Of a stretch of 64,000 nt of DNA, positions 45,606 to 57,599 are shown piece by piece. Origin of the DNA: Galeruca laticollis (lineage: Eukaryota; Arthropoda; Insecta; Coleoptera; Chrysomelidae); contig OY998180.1 in the NCBI GenBank assembly GCA_963921935.1, forward strand, positions 208,548,744 through 208,612,743, given 5' to 3'. Every line of letters starts with the position of its first letter. Position 1 is the stretch's first letter. The notes under the pieces are model-generated. The model was not told the origin of the DNA, ran no database searches, and saw nothing but the letters and a program-made list of their open reading frames with translations. The translations under genes were made by a program, and so were the position numbers.

Positions 45606-47500
45606 AGCATACCTGCTAAAATACGTAGTAGAATATTTTGACTTTGATCTGAAAAAGTCGTCTCTGTGAATAGAATTATAGACTAATTCAAATTCGTATA
45701 GAAGGGTTGAAGTTTGGCTAGCGAATATTAACAGTTATATTATCAGATTATTAAAAGCACTTTACTGACCTATACTTTTAAACATTCGATCACATGAAAT
45801 TAAAATAAAGTCAATTTAGCACGTCGAATAGCGATTTAGTAGATGCAAATTACTCTTATGGATTTTCTACATTCAGACAGTATTAATTGTATACACGACC
45901 CCTAAAATATTTGCATTTTTACGTTTTAGCTACTGGGGAACATGCAAATAAAGCAAATAGCATTCGAACCTATTATTGTAATCCTGATTAAAGACCGCTC
46001 AGATAAATTGCAAATAAATAAAATAGTTACATATAGGGGTTTGTTATATTACATCCGAAATTAACCAACCTATACTATGTAAATTACTTTTTGAAAGCGA
46101 CAATTCTCTTGATATATATATTTATATTATAATGTGTTGGCTTTAATATATTGATTTTTATATTGCTTAATTTTATTTACATACCCTTTTTTAATAGCTA
46201 GCTCAATTTATTCCAATTGACATATTTATTATAAAATCGGGGCACGAAGTACTTTTTTCTCTTTGAGTTCCGGCATTTTTAGTTTTTCAAACAAATATTT
46301 TGACTATGTTCTGATTATTTTGCAATATATAAGTTTAATTAGATTATTTTCATTACGTCTCTGCTACGTCTATGGTTAGGTATTCATTTATTCTCTAGAG
46401 GTCGACTGTAGATTGTCACTCGACGACGATCACAGATGGTTAATATAGCGAATGAAATGTATTGAAGATTTTAATAATTCAATTATGGTTGCATTGGTCA
46501 AGAAATATGTATACGAAAATTATGAGAAGATGATAAGTGGAAAGTTTATAATGATATTGAAATGAAACGAATCTTAACCTAGATATAATTCAGTAAGTTT
46601 TCAGTTTATGTTTAATATTTTTGACTTAGAAATGAATGAATATACTTTTTTATATGTACATCTCAAATTTGCAATTTTCAAAAGTATAACGATTATAATT
46701 GGTACCAATCATAGAAAATTAACAATAACCTTCGAAAAACAACCGCACTATAACTTCTTTCTTCTCCTGATGTACCGTCAGTTGTTGGATATCACCATGT
46801 AGACGGATTGCACTATAATTATTTCTTGCTGGATACCAATTTGTAGCTAGGTTGCAGGCATGTACCATTCGTCTAATATATTTCTTTTATATCTTATAGC
46901 TGCTTTCAATCTTTATTTGATGAACTTGTTCATCAGATTTTTATAGATTTTATCGATTAGTTTATTTTTTATCTACCATCGTTTAGAATAACTTATTTTG
47001 CTTCTTAATTCGCCTATGTAACTTTAGAATAATTATTAAACTTTTCATGTATTTTGATACTTTTTTAACTATTTCAACCTTTTTTGATGATTCTATAAGT
47101 TTTTAAATGAAATTTTCTTAAACCTCCAGTAACGTGTCCTCTTGCCTCGACACCAGATCACGCACTGATTTTTGTCCCAATCAACAAACTTCCTTTGTTT
47201 CTCGTTGCTAGACAATGTCATGTATTCCTGGATCTCACTTGTATATTCCTTTAAACAATATTAACCTATTTATATTTAAAAACATAACACCAAACAATTA
47301 ACACTACCTTATATCTCGTTTTATTAAGAAGAATTAGGAATATAAATTCCAAATAACTTATTATTTTTTCCATCTTTGATTGAACTAATACAATATTTTA
47401 AGAGGCTAATTGTTTCAAACACAACAGCACAGATAACCGCACAACAGATGTTCACTCTTTAATTGGTAGGCTGACATCAAGAAAGAGTGTAGTGTTTTCT
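45606..47500. other. No gene recognised
   Basis: AT-rich. A GACACCAGATCACGCACTGA string at ~47149 weakly resembles the inverted form of GATACCAGACGTGAACTGA near 48915 and could be the left end of the transposon that follows; too diverged to rely on. Confidence 0.3.
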
Positions 47501-47597
47501 GAGGACTTTGGGTGTACATATTTATTATCTAGCAATTATAATTTCAGTTAAAACTCAAATATCTTCTTGGGAAATATCGAGTTCGGTCGAAAATATT

Positions 47598-48740
47598 ATG
47601 TGTAACAACAACGAAAATTTAAATACTTGTGATCAAAGTGAAAACAGGATTCGACGTCATTTAAATGTGGAAACACAAATATGTTTCTATGTGTATAAGA
47701 ATCTACGGGAAAAGTTTGGTTTTGATGAACAGAACAGAGTTAATGCAAGCAGTATCTGATTTAACAGAAGTTCCCCTGTCAACTATACGTAAAATAGACA
47801 GGAATGGACCTTACGAACGCAAGAAGCGATATGATAAGGGATTGATCAAACCCTTAGATGTGACTGTAATAAAATTATTAAAAACCACCATATATGACTG
47901 TCACAAAAGTAATAAGTTACCAACGATTGAAATAATAAGAAATAAATTGGCAAATTCTATTAATAAACGTCAAACAGTCATGGAAAGCAGAAGAATAGTG
48001 GATATGCGGTATACATACTTGGAACAAATAACTAAGTATAGAGAAGAAAACCGGCCTTTTGTCTATTTGGACGAAACTTGGTATGATACACACGACACGG
48101 TTAAGAAAGGATGGACTGAAGGGTCAAACATTAGTATGCCAACAATGCTTTCAAACAAAGGATCCAGACTTATTATTGTACATTGCGGTAGAAATGAAGG
48201 ATGGGTTCCAAATGCCTTAAAAATATGTGGAAAAAATGGAAGATTGCAACGTTGACTATCATAAGAACATGGTTTGAATTCACATTGATCCCAAACTCTC
48301 AAATAGTGTTTTAGTTCTTGACAATGCTTGTTATCGTTCACAACAGCTCAATAAAATACCAACTAAAAGCTACAAGAAGATTGAAATACAAAATTTGTTA
48401 ATGGATAATAATTTGTACTTTGAAGATTCTTATACAAAGCAACAACTGATTGAAGTTTTACAGACAAAGAAATTAAGAAAATTATACGTCCTAAAGAGCA
48501 TGAACACTCTATAGTGAGACTTCCTCCTTATTTTTGTATTTTCAATCCCATCGAGTTAATTTGGGCACAATTAAAACAGCGATTAAAAAAGTAATCAAAA
48601 TTGAAGATGAGTATAAGAGTATCAGGAAAGTCCATATTAATGAAGGAAATAAATTTATTATTGATTTACAAGACGATAGTGATAGTGAAGCAGATGATAT
48701 GGGAGAAGGACTGATCGAATTTTTGGAAGAAGAAAATTAA
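47598..48740 (+). pseudogene. Tc1/mariner-superfamily (DDE_3-like) transposase with wide D-E spacing
   Basis: N-terminal helix-turn-helix region (RHLNVETQICFYVYKNLREK, frame change near 47720, then LTEVPLSTIRKI), followed by an open stretch with the first catalytic Asp in FVYLDETWYDTHDTVKKGW and RLIIVHCGRNEGWVPNALK. A break at 48255 leads to VLVLDNACYRSQQLNKIP (second Asp at 48320), and RLPPYFCIFNPIELIWAQLK (Glu at 48553). D2 to E is ~77 residues against 34-41 in classical Tc1/mariner, with an inserted helix-rich block (NNLYFEDSYTKQQLIEVLQ). The C-terminus is acidic (DLQDDSDSEADDMGEGL). Several frame changes and a stop after RLKK make it inactive. Confidence 0.8.
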
Positions 48741-48918
48741 TTAAGTTTAATATATTTTTCATGCTACTTATGTAATAGTGACAAACAGGAGACATAATAT
48801 TTATTTTTAAATAATTGTTTTGTTTCATTGATATAAAATTTCTTTTTTTTTGTTATTTTGTCATAGAATTTTGATTTGTCCATAAAAAATCTAATGGGAT
48901 ACAAAAAAGGCTCAGTTC

Positions 48919-49020
48919 ACGTCTGGTATCCCGATTAAACCGAACGCCCTTTCAGCAATTACGTAACATCAAATACCATATAAGTATTGGTAAAAGTAAA
49001 CAAAATATTAATACCTTTCT
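48919..49020 (+). repeat. Element end shared with 62128-62212
   Basis: ACGTCTGGTATCCCGATTAA and ACCGAACGCCCTTTCA..AATTACGT match the piece near 62130 almost perfectly, with a ~16 bp gap before AAGTAAACAAAATATTA. Probably the right end of the transposon at 47.6-48.7 kb. Confidence 0.7.
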
Positions 49021-50372
49021 GAGTCTAGCCTCGCAACATAACTTAAAGGGGATATACGCTTACATTGCTGCACTATATGTTTTTCGCCAACTTATACCAT
49101 CCATGATTTCTTAAATAAAATGTCTTAAATAGTTGAAATGAATTTGAAAATACTTCAAACCCGAGCATTATATTCCATTTCAAAACAAATGAACTGAAGT
49201 AAAAAAAAAGAGTCCTAAGATGTCGACTAAAGCGTTTTTCTAACTTTCTATTATTCATTCCTTAGTTTTCGTTTCTCCTAAACATTTGAACCGAGCGTGA
49301 ATTATACATTTTTTGTTGGGTCACACATTTAGCAATGTAAAAATGCCTTTTCTTATTTTTAGGAGATATTCTTTTAGAATCCCTTACCGACTTCCTTTCT
49401 CATTTCAGATTCAGGTTACAATCTCTTATCTTTATTTTATGAACGAAACTTTGTCATCTTCCAAAATTTGGTACGACTTATTTCAAGTGATACGGAAGCA
49501 TTCAATAAACAAAAGTAAAACTTTAACATGGGAGCATTTGTGTTAGGATGTAATACACCCAGACGCAATAATATAAATGAAAAAAGGTTTTTATTGGAAT
49601 CTGAAGTAATTCAGCCCGCAACTATTTTATGACAGTTAATGGAAAACGGGTTAAGCTTCTTATTAATGTCTACATTTATTTTCAGTAATGGTATTGTTAC
49701 TATCAAAAGATGTAATCATCTTTGCATTCGCTACATTAAGTTTCTTAATGTCAGAGAATCATAAATCATTATTGAATTGTAAATCCCTGTGGTCTTTGTC
49801 ATATTTCATAAGTACAGCTCGGGAAGTTAATTTATGTGTTCCAAGAAACATGAGTAAGAATAAAGTGTGGGAAACTATGAAGAAAATGAATTTCCGTTAC
49901 GAAAAATTCAAGTAAACATATTACGTCTGATAAAAAATACAGAAAATCGTCCGCTGGCTATAACATTTGAGGTCAGTTAGATGGTATCAAATGGGAAACA
50001 GGAATATCTATTATATGAACGAAACTTCATTAACTGGTGAAATATGGCAGGATAAAAATATAAATGTGCGAAACAAGTCTTCATGGAAATATAGTCCCCT
50101 GGAATAAACAAAATTTCAGGGGTAATAGATTAACTATTACTCGGATTTTTAGTAAGAGTGGATTTGTTGACGGTGATTTTACTAGAATTTAAATCGGAAT
50201 GAACTGGAAAATGTCATTAATGCTGATGTTTTTGGAGGATACTTCCAGCAAATAATAGAGATCTTATTTCGGGTCTGTTTTAGTCATAGATAATATCAAC
50301 TCACACTCAAAAAAGAGAGAAGAGGATTTGAAGCAGAAGATATATTCAACCTATTGCAATAAATTATAGAAA
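49021..50372. other. No gene recognised
   Basis: Open frames at 49313-49546 and 49688-49915 lack any recognisable domain. The rest is AT-rich. Confidence 0.3.
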
Positions 50373-51025
50373 AAATAAACGGTTAAGATTAAAACTAACT
50401 TTTCCGCATATGTGGCCCAGAACAATATTCTATCATGAAATTGTTACTTGTATACACTTCGGGGGATGTATCGTGCTAACAAACCGAAATTTCTCCAAAA
50501 ATAACCAAAAATTTAGTATATCTGGATTGATGGCACTCGCTGTACTCGCTCTAGTCAACTGAAAATCAATAAGGTACACCTGTGAGACACCTTAAATAAT
50601 ATTCAATCATAAAATTAATCAATCGTATACTATCTGGAGGCAGTATCATGCTAACAAAATGAAAATTCTCCAAAAATGACAAAAATTTGGTACTTCAAGT
50701 ACCATAGCACCCGTTGTACTGGCGTTAGTGAGCTGAATATCAATAGGGTTAATCTTTGAGATGTTCTGAATGATATCCAATCATAAAATTGGTCACTTGT
50801 ATATGCTCCAGAGGCTGTATCGTGCTAACCAACTGAAATATCTCCAACAATGACAAAAACATTGTACTTAAAGTACTATAGCACCTGTTGTACTGACTCT
50901 GGTTAGTTGAAAATCAATAGGGTTCATCTGTGAGATGTTCTTAACAATATTCCACCATAAAATGGGTGACTTATTGCACTCCGTAGACTGTATCGTGCTA
51001 ACAAGACATGTAAGTAAACGTGACC

Positions 51026-51057
<32 letters not shown>

Positions 51058-51126
51058 CATATACACAGGATTTTTTTTCTAAAAACCATTTTTTCGTGTT
51101 GTTGTTTATGGAAAACGTAAAAATAG
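50373..51126 (+). repeat. R165 family, long copy
   Basis: A-terminus AAATAAACGGTTAAGATTAA, four units (GTATCGTGCTAAC at 50468 and 50817, diverged between), a long (CGA)n run at 51026-51059 and the start of the B-side, stopping near GGAAAACGTAAAAATAG. Confidence 0.85.
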
Positions 51127-51817
51127 TTAGTACTTAAAGATAATTTCATGGAAGATAATGACTGGCGTTAAAGAAGCGATAGTAGGAAGATGAAAAGTAA
51201 AGTTGAGTTTCTCGAAGACAAAAAATACTACTAGGCCTATCATGATGGAATGTTCGTCGAATTAATATTTGTCAAAAAAGGAATTTAATTATTTAATAAT
51301 TATTAAGAACATCGTAGATTAACAAATAAACTGCTCACCTTACATTCTCCTCATCCTACGTTTAAGTGCTCGCTGTGCTTCTGAAATTGAACTAAATAAT
51401 GATTAGAGCAGTTTCACTATCTCATAACAGCTTTGAATTGTACTCTTTTTCCTAATTTTAAAAATATATCTCATGTTATTTCTAAGTCACACCTTTCTAG
51501 AGTAATTGAACATGAAAAATTAATATTTTTAAAGTAAACTAGGGAAATGACTCCTCTAATGTATAGAATAATTTATATTTATTAAAAATATTTTTGTTGC
51601 TGACAAATTATTTTCAATCGGATCCTCTCTTTAATAATTTAATACTAATATTATAATTGACAATTTCTCCAGGGAATATGCAAAAAATGTATTTATAGAG
51701 TCGAATCTGGACTGTTAGATGACCATCCAATACTTTCATAAAATGTATATTCATATTGTGTTTTTGATTATTAATTAGTTAAACTTTGTGGACTGTACTG
51801 CCCTGCTAAGACAAGAA
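51127..51817. other. No gene recognised
   Basis: AT-rich spacer without supported features. Confidence 0.3.
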
Positions 51818-52017
51818 ATCGTATCTACAAAAATTGCGATTTCCTGATGTTTGTATATTCGGTAAGGTGAACGCTTATTTTATCAGTCTACAAAATCTAG
51901 AAGTCGTATCTTCACTGTAAAACCGTCAAAATTAGTGTGAAAGGAGGATAGGAGGATAGGAGGTTTCCATAGTCAGAATATCGTATCTGACACTTACTAC
52001 ATCAATAAGTCGTATCT
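51818..52017 (+). repeat. Four (A/G)TCGTATCT subterminal-like motifs
   Basis: ATCGTATCT at 51818 and 51980, GTCGTATCT at 51903 and 52009, all in the same orientation, with a GGATAGGA triple between (~51944-51965). Such clusters upstream of a transposase-like gene are typical of subterminal binding repeats, which would make the following gene part of a DNA transposon (inference). Confidence 0.5.
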
Positions 52018-52251
52018 AACAACTCTGGTATCATTTACGACATTCGACCTTGGCAATGTCAAAAACTGTGAGGTTATGTTGCAGTTTCAGTTTTAGCCGC
52101 ATCGTGGTGAAAAGAGTATTGAATAGAACACGTTGGATATTATATTAAGTACCTTCAGTGTAAGTTTCATCGGTTACTTTAAATACACAAGCATAAGTAC
52201 TTATTCAATAGTTATATTTGAATTAATCATGTTATAATTACTAGGTAAGCT

Positions 52252-52898
52252 ATGTCTGACCGTTCCAGAAAGCTCGTTACATTAGCTTTAAATAAACAAC
52301 TGGCTAAGAACTTGGCTACATTTCGGCGTAAAAATACAAAGTTTGAAAATAACGAGGGAGATGACCATAAAAATGATCCGGACTATTCAGGTATATATTT
52401 ATTGTTTGTAGGTATACAGCTTTTTGTATATTGTGTCTGTTTCAGAACGAAAACCCAAACCAGTTAAGGTAAATATGAATCTTTCTGAAACCAATCGAAA
52501 TAACTATGTTTTTGGACAAGATCTCCAGATGGATACAATAAAAAACTCGCCTGAATCTCAAATACCGTTTGCAGAAAGCGAAAGTGGTAAAATTTCGCTT
52601 TATTGTTTATGAATAAATAACTATAGATTTCATTTCAGAACCAGCTGAGCCTGCAAAAGTTATCATATTATCAGATATCACTCTCAAAAGTGGTAATAAC
52701 CCGAAATTAAATAATGAAGAAAAATATTTCGATTTTTGTGAACCAAATTCTTCAAAATATTGTTGAAACGGTTTTTGATAAATCTCGTGAAAATAAAATA
52801 ACAAAAAAAGGAACTGAACGTAAAAGAAGAAGATATGCAGTTCCGTTTCAACAAATGAAAAAACAAAAAAGAGAATTAAAAGCTGGCAAACATGGCAT
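52252..52898 (+). pseudogene. Multi-exon repeat-gene family, N-terminal exons (split by RTE)
   Basis: Exon 1 (52252-52390) codes MSDRSRKLVTLALNKQLAKN and ends in phase 1 at a GTATAT donor. Exon 2 (52446-52586) follows TTTCAG and codes ERKPKPVKVNMNLSETNRNN to FAESES, again phase 1 with GTAAAA. Exon 3 starts at 52639 after ATTTCAG (EPAEPAKVIILSDITLKSG). The frame is then lost, or an unrecognised intron ends at ATGCAG near 52840, before RKRRRYAVPFQQMKKQKREL. The gene is interrupted at 52898 by an RTE element and continues at 57220. The basic KRKRRR-type stretch followed by C-x3-C is what precedes the DUF7869-like part in related proteins. Role unknown. Confidence 0.65.
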
Positions 52899-53340
52899 CC
52901 TTCTCTAGGGAAATCATCACCTTGACGTTGGTGAGAAGGCTCAGTAACCTAAAATCCAGGGAGCGATGCCGGCGGTAGCTTAGCTACCGGTAGGGCCACC
53001 CATGCCGGTAAGGTCTCGAAGGGATAAAGGTGAAGCTAAGAAGATTTCCTGCAGCGTCTAACTCAGAGTGGGCGGCTGCAAACGGCGTCGGATTCTCATG
53101 TTAGAGGCGGCCGATACTTACACTCGCCAAGACGTATGGCCAACGTGGTGTTTTAAGGCTAACCCCCTCCCAATGATGATGATGACAGGAACGATAAATA
53201 TAAGGCCCCCAGTCCCCAGCAATTCTAACAACCCTGACCAAGGCAGCGGACAGACCAGTTGTAGAACGGGGGGTGCTAAGAATCCCTGTGATAGATCAGG
53301 CTGCTAATTATACATCTCGACGTATAACGCTAGGTCCATA

Positions 53341-54079
53341 GGAAGTGACGAAAGAATGGAAGAGCTTCTATATGAACTAAATAAAATGGGACATCCTCGG
53401 AATCGCAGAAGTTCGAAGAAAAGGAGAAAAATGCCTCAGGCTAAAGTGTGGACACATTGTGTTCTATAGGGGCAACGAAAATGATACAATGGGGGGTGTT
53501 GGAATTCTAGTTCATCAGAGAATTTCACCTAGCCTCCAAATCCTTAAAGCCATCTCGAGCAGAGTAATCTATGTAACATTCAAGATAAACTCTAATATAA
53601 CCATAAAGGTAGTCCAAGTTTATGCACCAACAACCACACACAAAGATGAAGAAGTAGAAACCATGTACGAAGAAATCACACAGAGTTTGACCGAAAACAA
53701 AACGCATTATGCTCTGGTAGTTGGCGATTTTAATGCCAAGATAGGCAAGAGCTGTGGTGATTCAAAGTATGTCGGTAAATTTGGTCTTGGATTAAGAAAC
53801 GAACGGGGCAATATGCGAGCCAGCTTCCTAGAAAAAGAGCAACTATACGCCACTAACACCTTCTCAAAAAAAAGAACAAATAAGAAGTGGACCTGGATAA
53901 GTCCAAACGGAGAAACTAAGAACGAGATTGACTATATTCTGACTCATCATAAACACATCATATCCAATGTCGATGTACTGAACTCGTTCAATACGGGTAG
54001 TGACCATAGAATGGTCCGTTGTAAAGTAACAATAAATGGAAAACTAGAAAGGGCCAAAAAATTCAAGAGTAAGCAATAA
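53341..54079 (+). pseudogene. RTE apurinic-like endonuclease domain
   Basis: The start reads TYNARSIGSDERMEELLYEL with a one-base change before the WDILGIAEVR-like block; the open part (53459-54079) has GGVGILVHQRISPSLQIL, VVQVYAPTTTHKDEEVETMY, the Asp/Asn site VVGDFNAKIGKS and the end SDHRMVRCKVTI. These are the standard motifs of the APE-like nuclease that nicks target DNA for target-primed reverse transcription. The frame stops at 54077-54079, with the RT reading resuming in another frame. Confidence 0.9.
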
Positions 54080-54133
54080 AACTTCGACATAACCACCTTA
54101 AAAGATCAAAAGGCGAGATATAATACTGAGCTA

Positions 54134-55029
54134 GTGGAAAAGTTTACAAATGAAACAGCGCACCCCAACGAAAACATAAATAAAATTAATAAGCGTCTAA
54201 AAGAAATAATAAAAGACACGGCAGAAAAATGCATGAAACCAAAACAGAAGAAACAAGACAAGCTCTCCCCAAAAATAAAAGAACTCCTAGAAAAAAGGAG
54301 AGAACTCATCAGAAAAGGAAAAAGACAAACTGTAGAATACAAGGAGATAAACAAAACGGCCAGAAAATCGGCAAAACAAGACATCAGGGAATACCAAGAG
54401 AAACAAATAGAAAATATCATTGAACGGAATAGGGGACTGAATATTTTCCATAAAAAAAACAGCTACAAGAAAGAGATCCAAAAGCTATCCGATGAGGAGG
54501 GAAATATAGTCGTTCATAGACAAGAAATCATGAGGGTTACCGAGGAATTCTACACAAAACTATACAGCTCACACACGAGACAAAAGGAGGCAGAAAGCGA
54601 GGAAAAGAGAAGAATAATGAATGTTGGATCCGAAGACCTTCCAGAAATCGAGATCGAGGAAATCAATAGAGCACTGCGACAAACTAAAAACGGGAAAGCA
54701 GCAGGAAATGATGGTATACTGCCAGAGATGCTGAAGGAAGGAGGAAAAATTCTAATGGAACAACTAAAATCGCTTTTTAACAAATGCCTGAATGAATTAA
54801 CCGTTCCAACAGACTGGGATACCTCCATAGTTATCCTTATTTATAAAAAGGGAGATCCGGCCAGTCTTGAAAATTACCGACCAATAAGTCTTCTCTCACA
54901 GATCTATAAGCTATTCATGAAAATAATTACCAATAGATTAGAAAATAAAGTTGAGGCATAGTTATCGAAAGAACAGGCTGGCTTTAGGAAAAATATGAGT
55001 ACAATAGAACACATACACACAATCAGAGT
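54134..55029 (+). pseudogene. RTE reverse transcriptase, N-terminal part
   Basis: Linker with long charged helices (KEIIKDTAEKCMKPKQKKQD), then RT fingers: INRALRQTKNGKAAGNDGIL, SIVILIYKKGDPASLENYRP, ISLLSQIYKLFMKIITNRLE. A TAG stop at 54959-54961 replaces a Gln before LSKEQAGFRKNMSTIEHIHT. The frame is cut at ~55029 by an insertion and resumes at ~56089. Confidence 0.9.
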
Positions 55030-56088
55030 ATTTGTTACCTACATGATCAATAGGTAACAAATGAATGTTTGTTGATTATAATCCTAAATATAACCAGTTT
55101 GATGACCAGCTAGTTAGTGGAGAAAGGGGTGGGTAAATCAATATTATTCACATTTAATTACCCTGAAAGGTACTGTGTAACAATTCTTAACGTTTTATTT
55201 TGCAAAAGAATAGTGGAGGAGACAAGATATTTAAGGAAAGTTGAAATTGTTTACGGTTTCACACTATACGCAATTCCCCTATTAGTACTGATAGGTTCAC
55301 AAGGTAAGTAGATATTAAATGTTATTTTATGAACACATATAAAATCTTAGTTCGGCGGAGTCCTCTATTATGGTGGAGTGGAAGTCAGTTTCTCAATAGT
55401 CGATAGGCGAATGATGCTATACAAAATAATAACTGTACTCTTACTTGTGGTCGGCAGTCTGGCTACATTAAAAAGGGGCTATCCGGACGTCTAGCTGTGG
55501 TGAACCATGCAGATGGTCACAGCAATGGCACTACTGTCAGTAAATGATCCAAAGTAAATCCCAAAAAAAAAAGCCTAAAAGAGTTAAAAGAATATGGTGG
55601 TTAGTTGAAACGTGGTTAGGTTAGGTTAGGTAGACTTACCAAAGGTGGAGTGGCTTTAAATAGACAAGTTTATAAAATATCCCCTTGCGGGCTTTTCAAT
55701 ACATGAAAATATTATAAAGTGTCTCGGAAAGGGTTTCCCTTTTTTCCTTTTGGCCTCAAAAATCCGGAAAAGTTCGGTTCACCTCATTCAGGTAAAATTC
55801 AGCCATAAAAGACAAAAAAAGTGGAGTAGGAATAAAAGCATAATGACAGTAGATCAATTAGATAGATAAGTCAAAGTACCAACCTTAATTACTTACTGGT
55901 CTTCCACTAGCCAGCTTGACTCTTTGGTAGGGATAGCCCTTTATGTTTAGACCGTTTAAAGTGAGGGAACAATAAAAGAAGAATTTCTTATATTATTTAG
56001 TAAACAAACAATGTGATGACTAATTGATTGAAATTGAAATTTTTAATTTAGTTTCAACTAGCTTCAGTCAGTTTGAACCCGTAACATA
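55030..56088. mobile_element. ~1.06 kb insert inside RTE RT
   Basis: Its left end, TTTGTTACCTACATGATCAA then TAGGTAACAAA, is itself a short hairpin; the right end is GAACCCGTAACATA. Begin and end share an inverted GTTAC/GTAAC core, so it may be a short DNA element. An exon-like piece (55205-55306, acceptor GCAAAAG, donor GTAAGTAG) would code IVEETRYLRKVEIVYGFTLY, which is not recognised. A TTAGGTTAGG run lies at 55615-55632. Confidence 0.6.
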
Positions 56089-57174
56089 TTAATAAAGAAA
56101 GCCACGGAGTACAATATCACAACATGAATGGCATTTGTTGACTTTAGGAAGGCCTTCGATACGGTGGAATCCTGGGCGGTAATCCGAGCAATGAGAAAAG
56201 CCAGAATCGATCAAAGATACATTGACATCATAAGCCACATCTACGTAAACTCTAAAATGAAGATCAGGATGCAAACAGATACAAATTAGATAAAGACTGG
56301 AAGAGGAGTGAGACAAGGGGACGTAATATCACCAACATTATTCACGCTAGTTCTCGAAGAGGTATTTCGAAATTTACACTGGGAAGACAGAGGAATAAAC
56401 ATAGCAGGCGAAAAACTGAACAACTTGAAATTTGCAGATGACATCGTCATATTCGCTCAAACCGAGGCAGAACTGATAGGCATGATTCAGGAACTATACC
56501 ATGAAGCAAACAAGGTTGGACTAGAGATAAACATAAATAAAACCAAATTCATGACAAACTAAGATACAATTACCAATACACTAACCATTGAGAACCAGTT
56601 AATCGGAAAAGTAGCGTCGTACATTTATCTAGGCCAAGAAATAACAATTAGTAAGGAATGCCAGAATACAGAGCTCAATAGGAGAATACGGTTAGGATGG
56701 GCAGCATATAGCAAACTAAAACAGGTGTTTCAGTCAAATCTACCAATGAAACTAAAAGCAAAAGTATACAATATATGTGTCCTGCCAGTGTCTACATATG
56801 CATCGAAAACTTGGGTCTTGACAAAAAAGAACTTGAACAAGCTCAAAACACATCAAAGAGCAATAGAGAGAAAGATAGTTGGAGAAACACTGAAAGACCG
56901 AAAAACTAACGAATGGATCAGGAGAACGTCAAAAATCGAAGACATCGAAAGGAGAATAGCCTCACTCAAATGGAACTGGGCTGGGCATATTACTAGAAAC
57001 AACAACAACTGGAGCAGCAAAGTGACTAGATGGAGACATTGGGGCGAGAGGAGAAGCGTTGGCAGACCTCAACAGCGTTGGTACGACGATATCAAACGCA
57101 CCGCAGGTTTAAATTGGTATCAGGTTGCACAACACAGGGAAACCTGGAGAACATTGAGAGAGGCCTATATCTAA
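56089..57174 (+). pseudogene. RTE reverse transcriptase, palm and C-terminal part
   Basis: Resumes with MAFVDFRKAFDTVESWAVIR (first catalytic Asp), then GRGVRQGDVISPTLFTLVLE and the catalytic LKFADDIVIFAQTEAELIG. Stops occur before MAF (TGA), after TDTN (TAG) and after FMTN (TAA). The tail reads LPVSTYASKTWVLTKKNLNK, LKWNWAGHITRNNNNW, RRSVGRPQQRWYDDIKRTAG and ends at 57174 with REAYI and a stop, as is usual for the clade. Confidence 0.9.
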
Positions 57175-57208
57175 CGGATAGAAAACGACTGGAAGGAAGA
57201 AAGAAAAG

Positions 57209-57490
57209 AAACATGGCATTCAAACTGCTTGCCTAGGAAAATGTGTGCAAAAATGTTCAAAAAAAATTACCGAGCAAAGACGAGAAATCATCGATATTGA
57301 ATTTTGGGAACTAAGTGATCCACAACAGAAACAGTTCATTTTCAACGCTGTCAAGAAAATAGCAAAAAAAAGAAAAACAATTGAAAACGCTGATGTAGAT
57401 AATTCTGGAAGACAAAAAAGTGCGTTCGCCATTTTATTAAAAAAATTAAACACAACAAATGTAACAACAAAAACGACTAAATACTATTAG
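57209..57490 (+). pseudogene. Continuation of the gene split by the RTE
   Basis: Joining the frame before the RTE (..KREL KAGKHG) across the 11 bp duplication gives an open continuation HGIQTACLGKCVQKCSKKIT, then EQRREIIDIEFWELSDPQQK, FNAVKKIAKKRKT and a stop at 57488-57490. The Cys pattern C-x3-C and the FW.L....Q..F block match what I recall of the N-terminal half of DUF7869-containing proteins. The second half is absent here, as a hAT relic begins just downstream. Confidence 0.6.
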
Positions 57491-57599
57491 AACTAAATAG
57501 AAACCGAAACCAAAAATATCTATTTTTTATAAATGAGTTCAATACGACGGTGTTTAATCAAAAATGCATTTATCACATCATCATAAAACGTAAGGTTAC

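Larger units (their letters stand above)
52899..57208 (+). mobile_element. RTE-type non-LTR retrotransposon with 11 bp target duplication
   Basis: The 11 bp AAACATGGCAT occurs at 52888-52898 and again at 57209-57219, flanking the element. Inside are a GC-rich 5' leader (52900-53340), endonuclease, RT and C-terminal region, so it is close to full length, apart from a ~1 kb insert at 55030-56088. Without the insert it is ~3.25 kb, normal for RTE. The exact duplication suggests a comparatively recent insertion. Confidence 0.9.

Noticed and set aside
54106..54420. Minus-strand Phe/Ser-rich frames opposite the RTE reverse transcriptase
   Set aside because: Shadow frames of the Lys/Glu-rich plus-strand coding.
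55615..55632. Telomeric TTAGG array
   Set aside because: Only about three units, inside an insert; far too short to be a telomere or a clear interstitial telomere.
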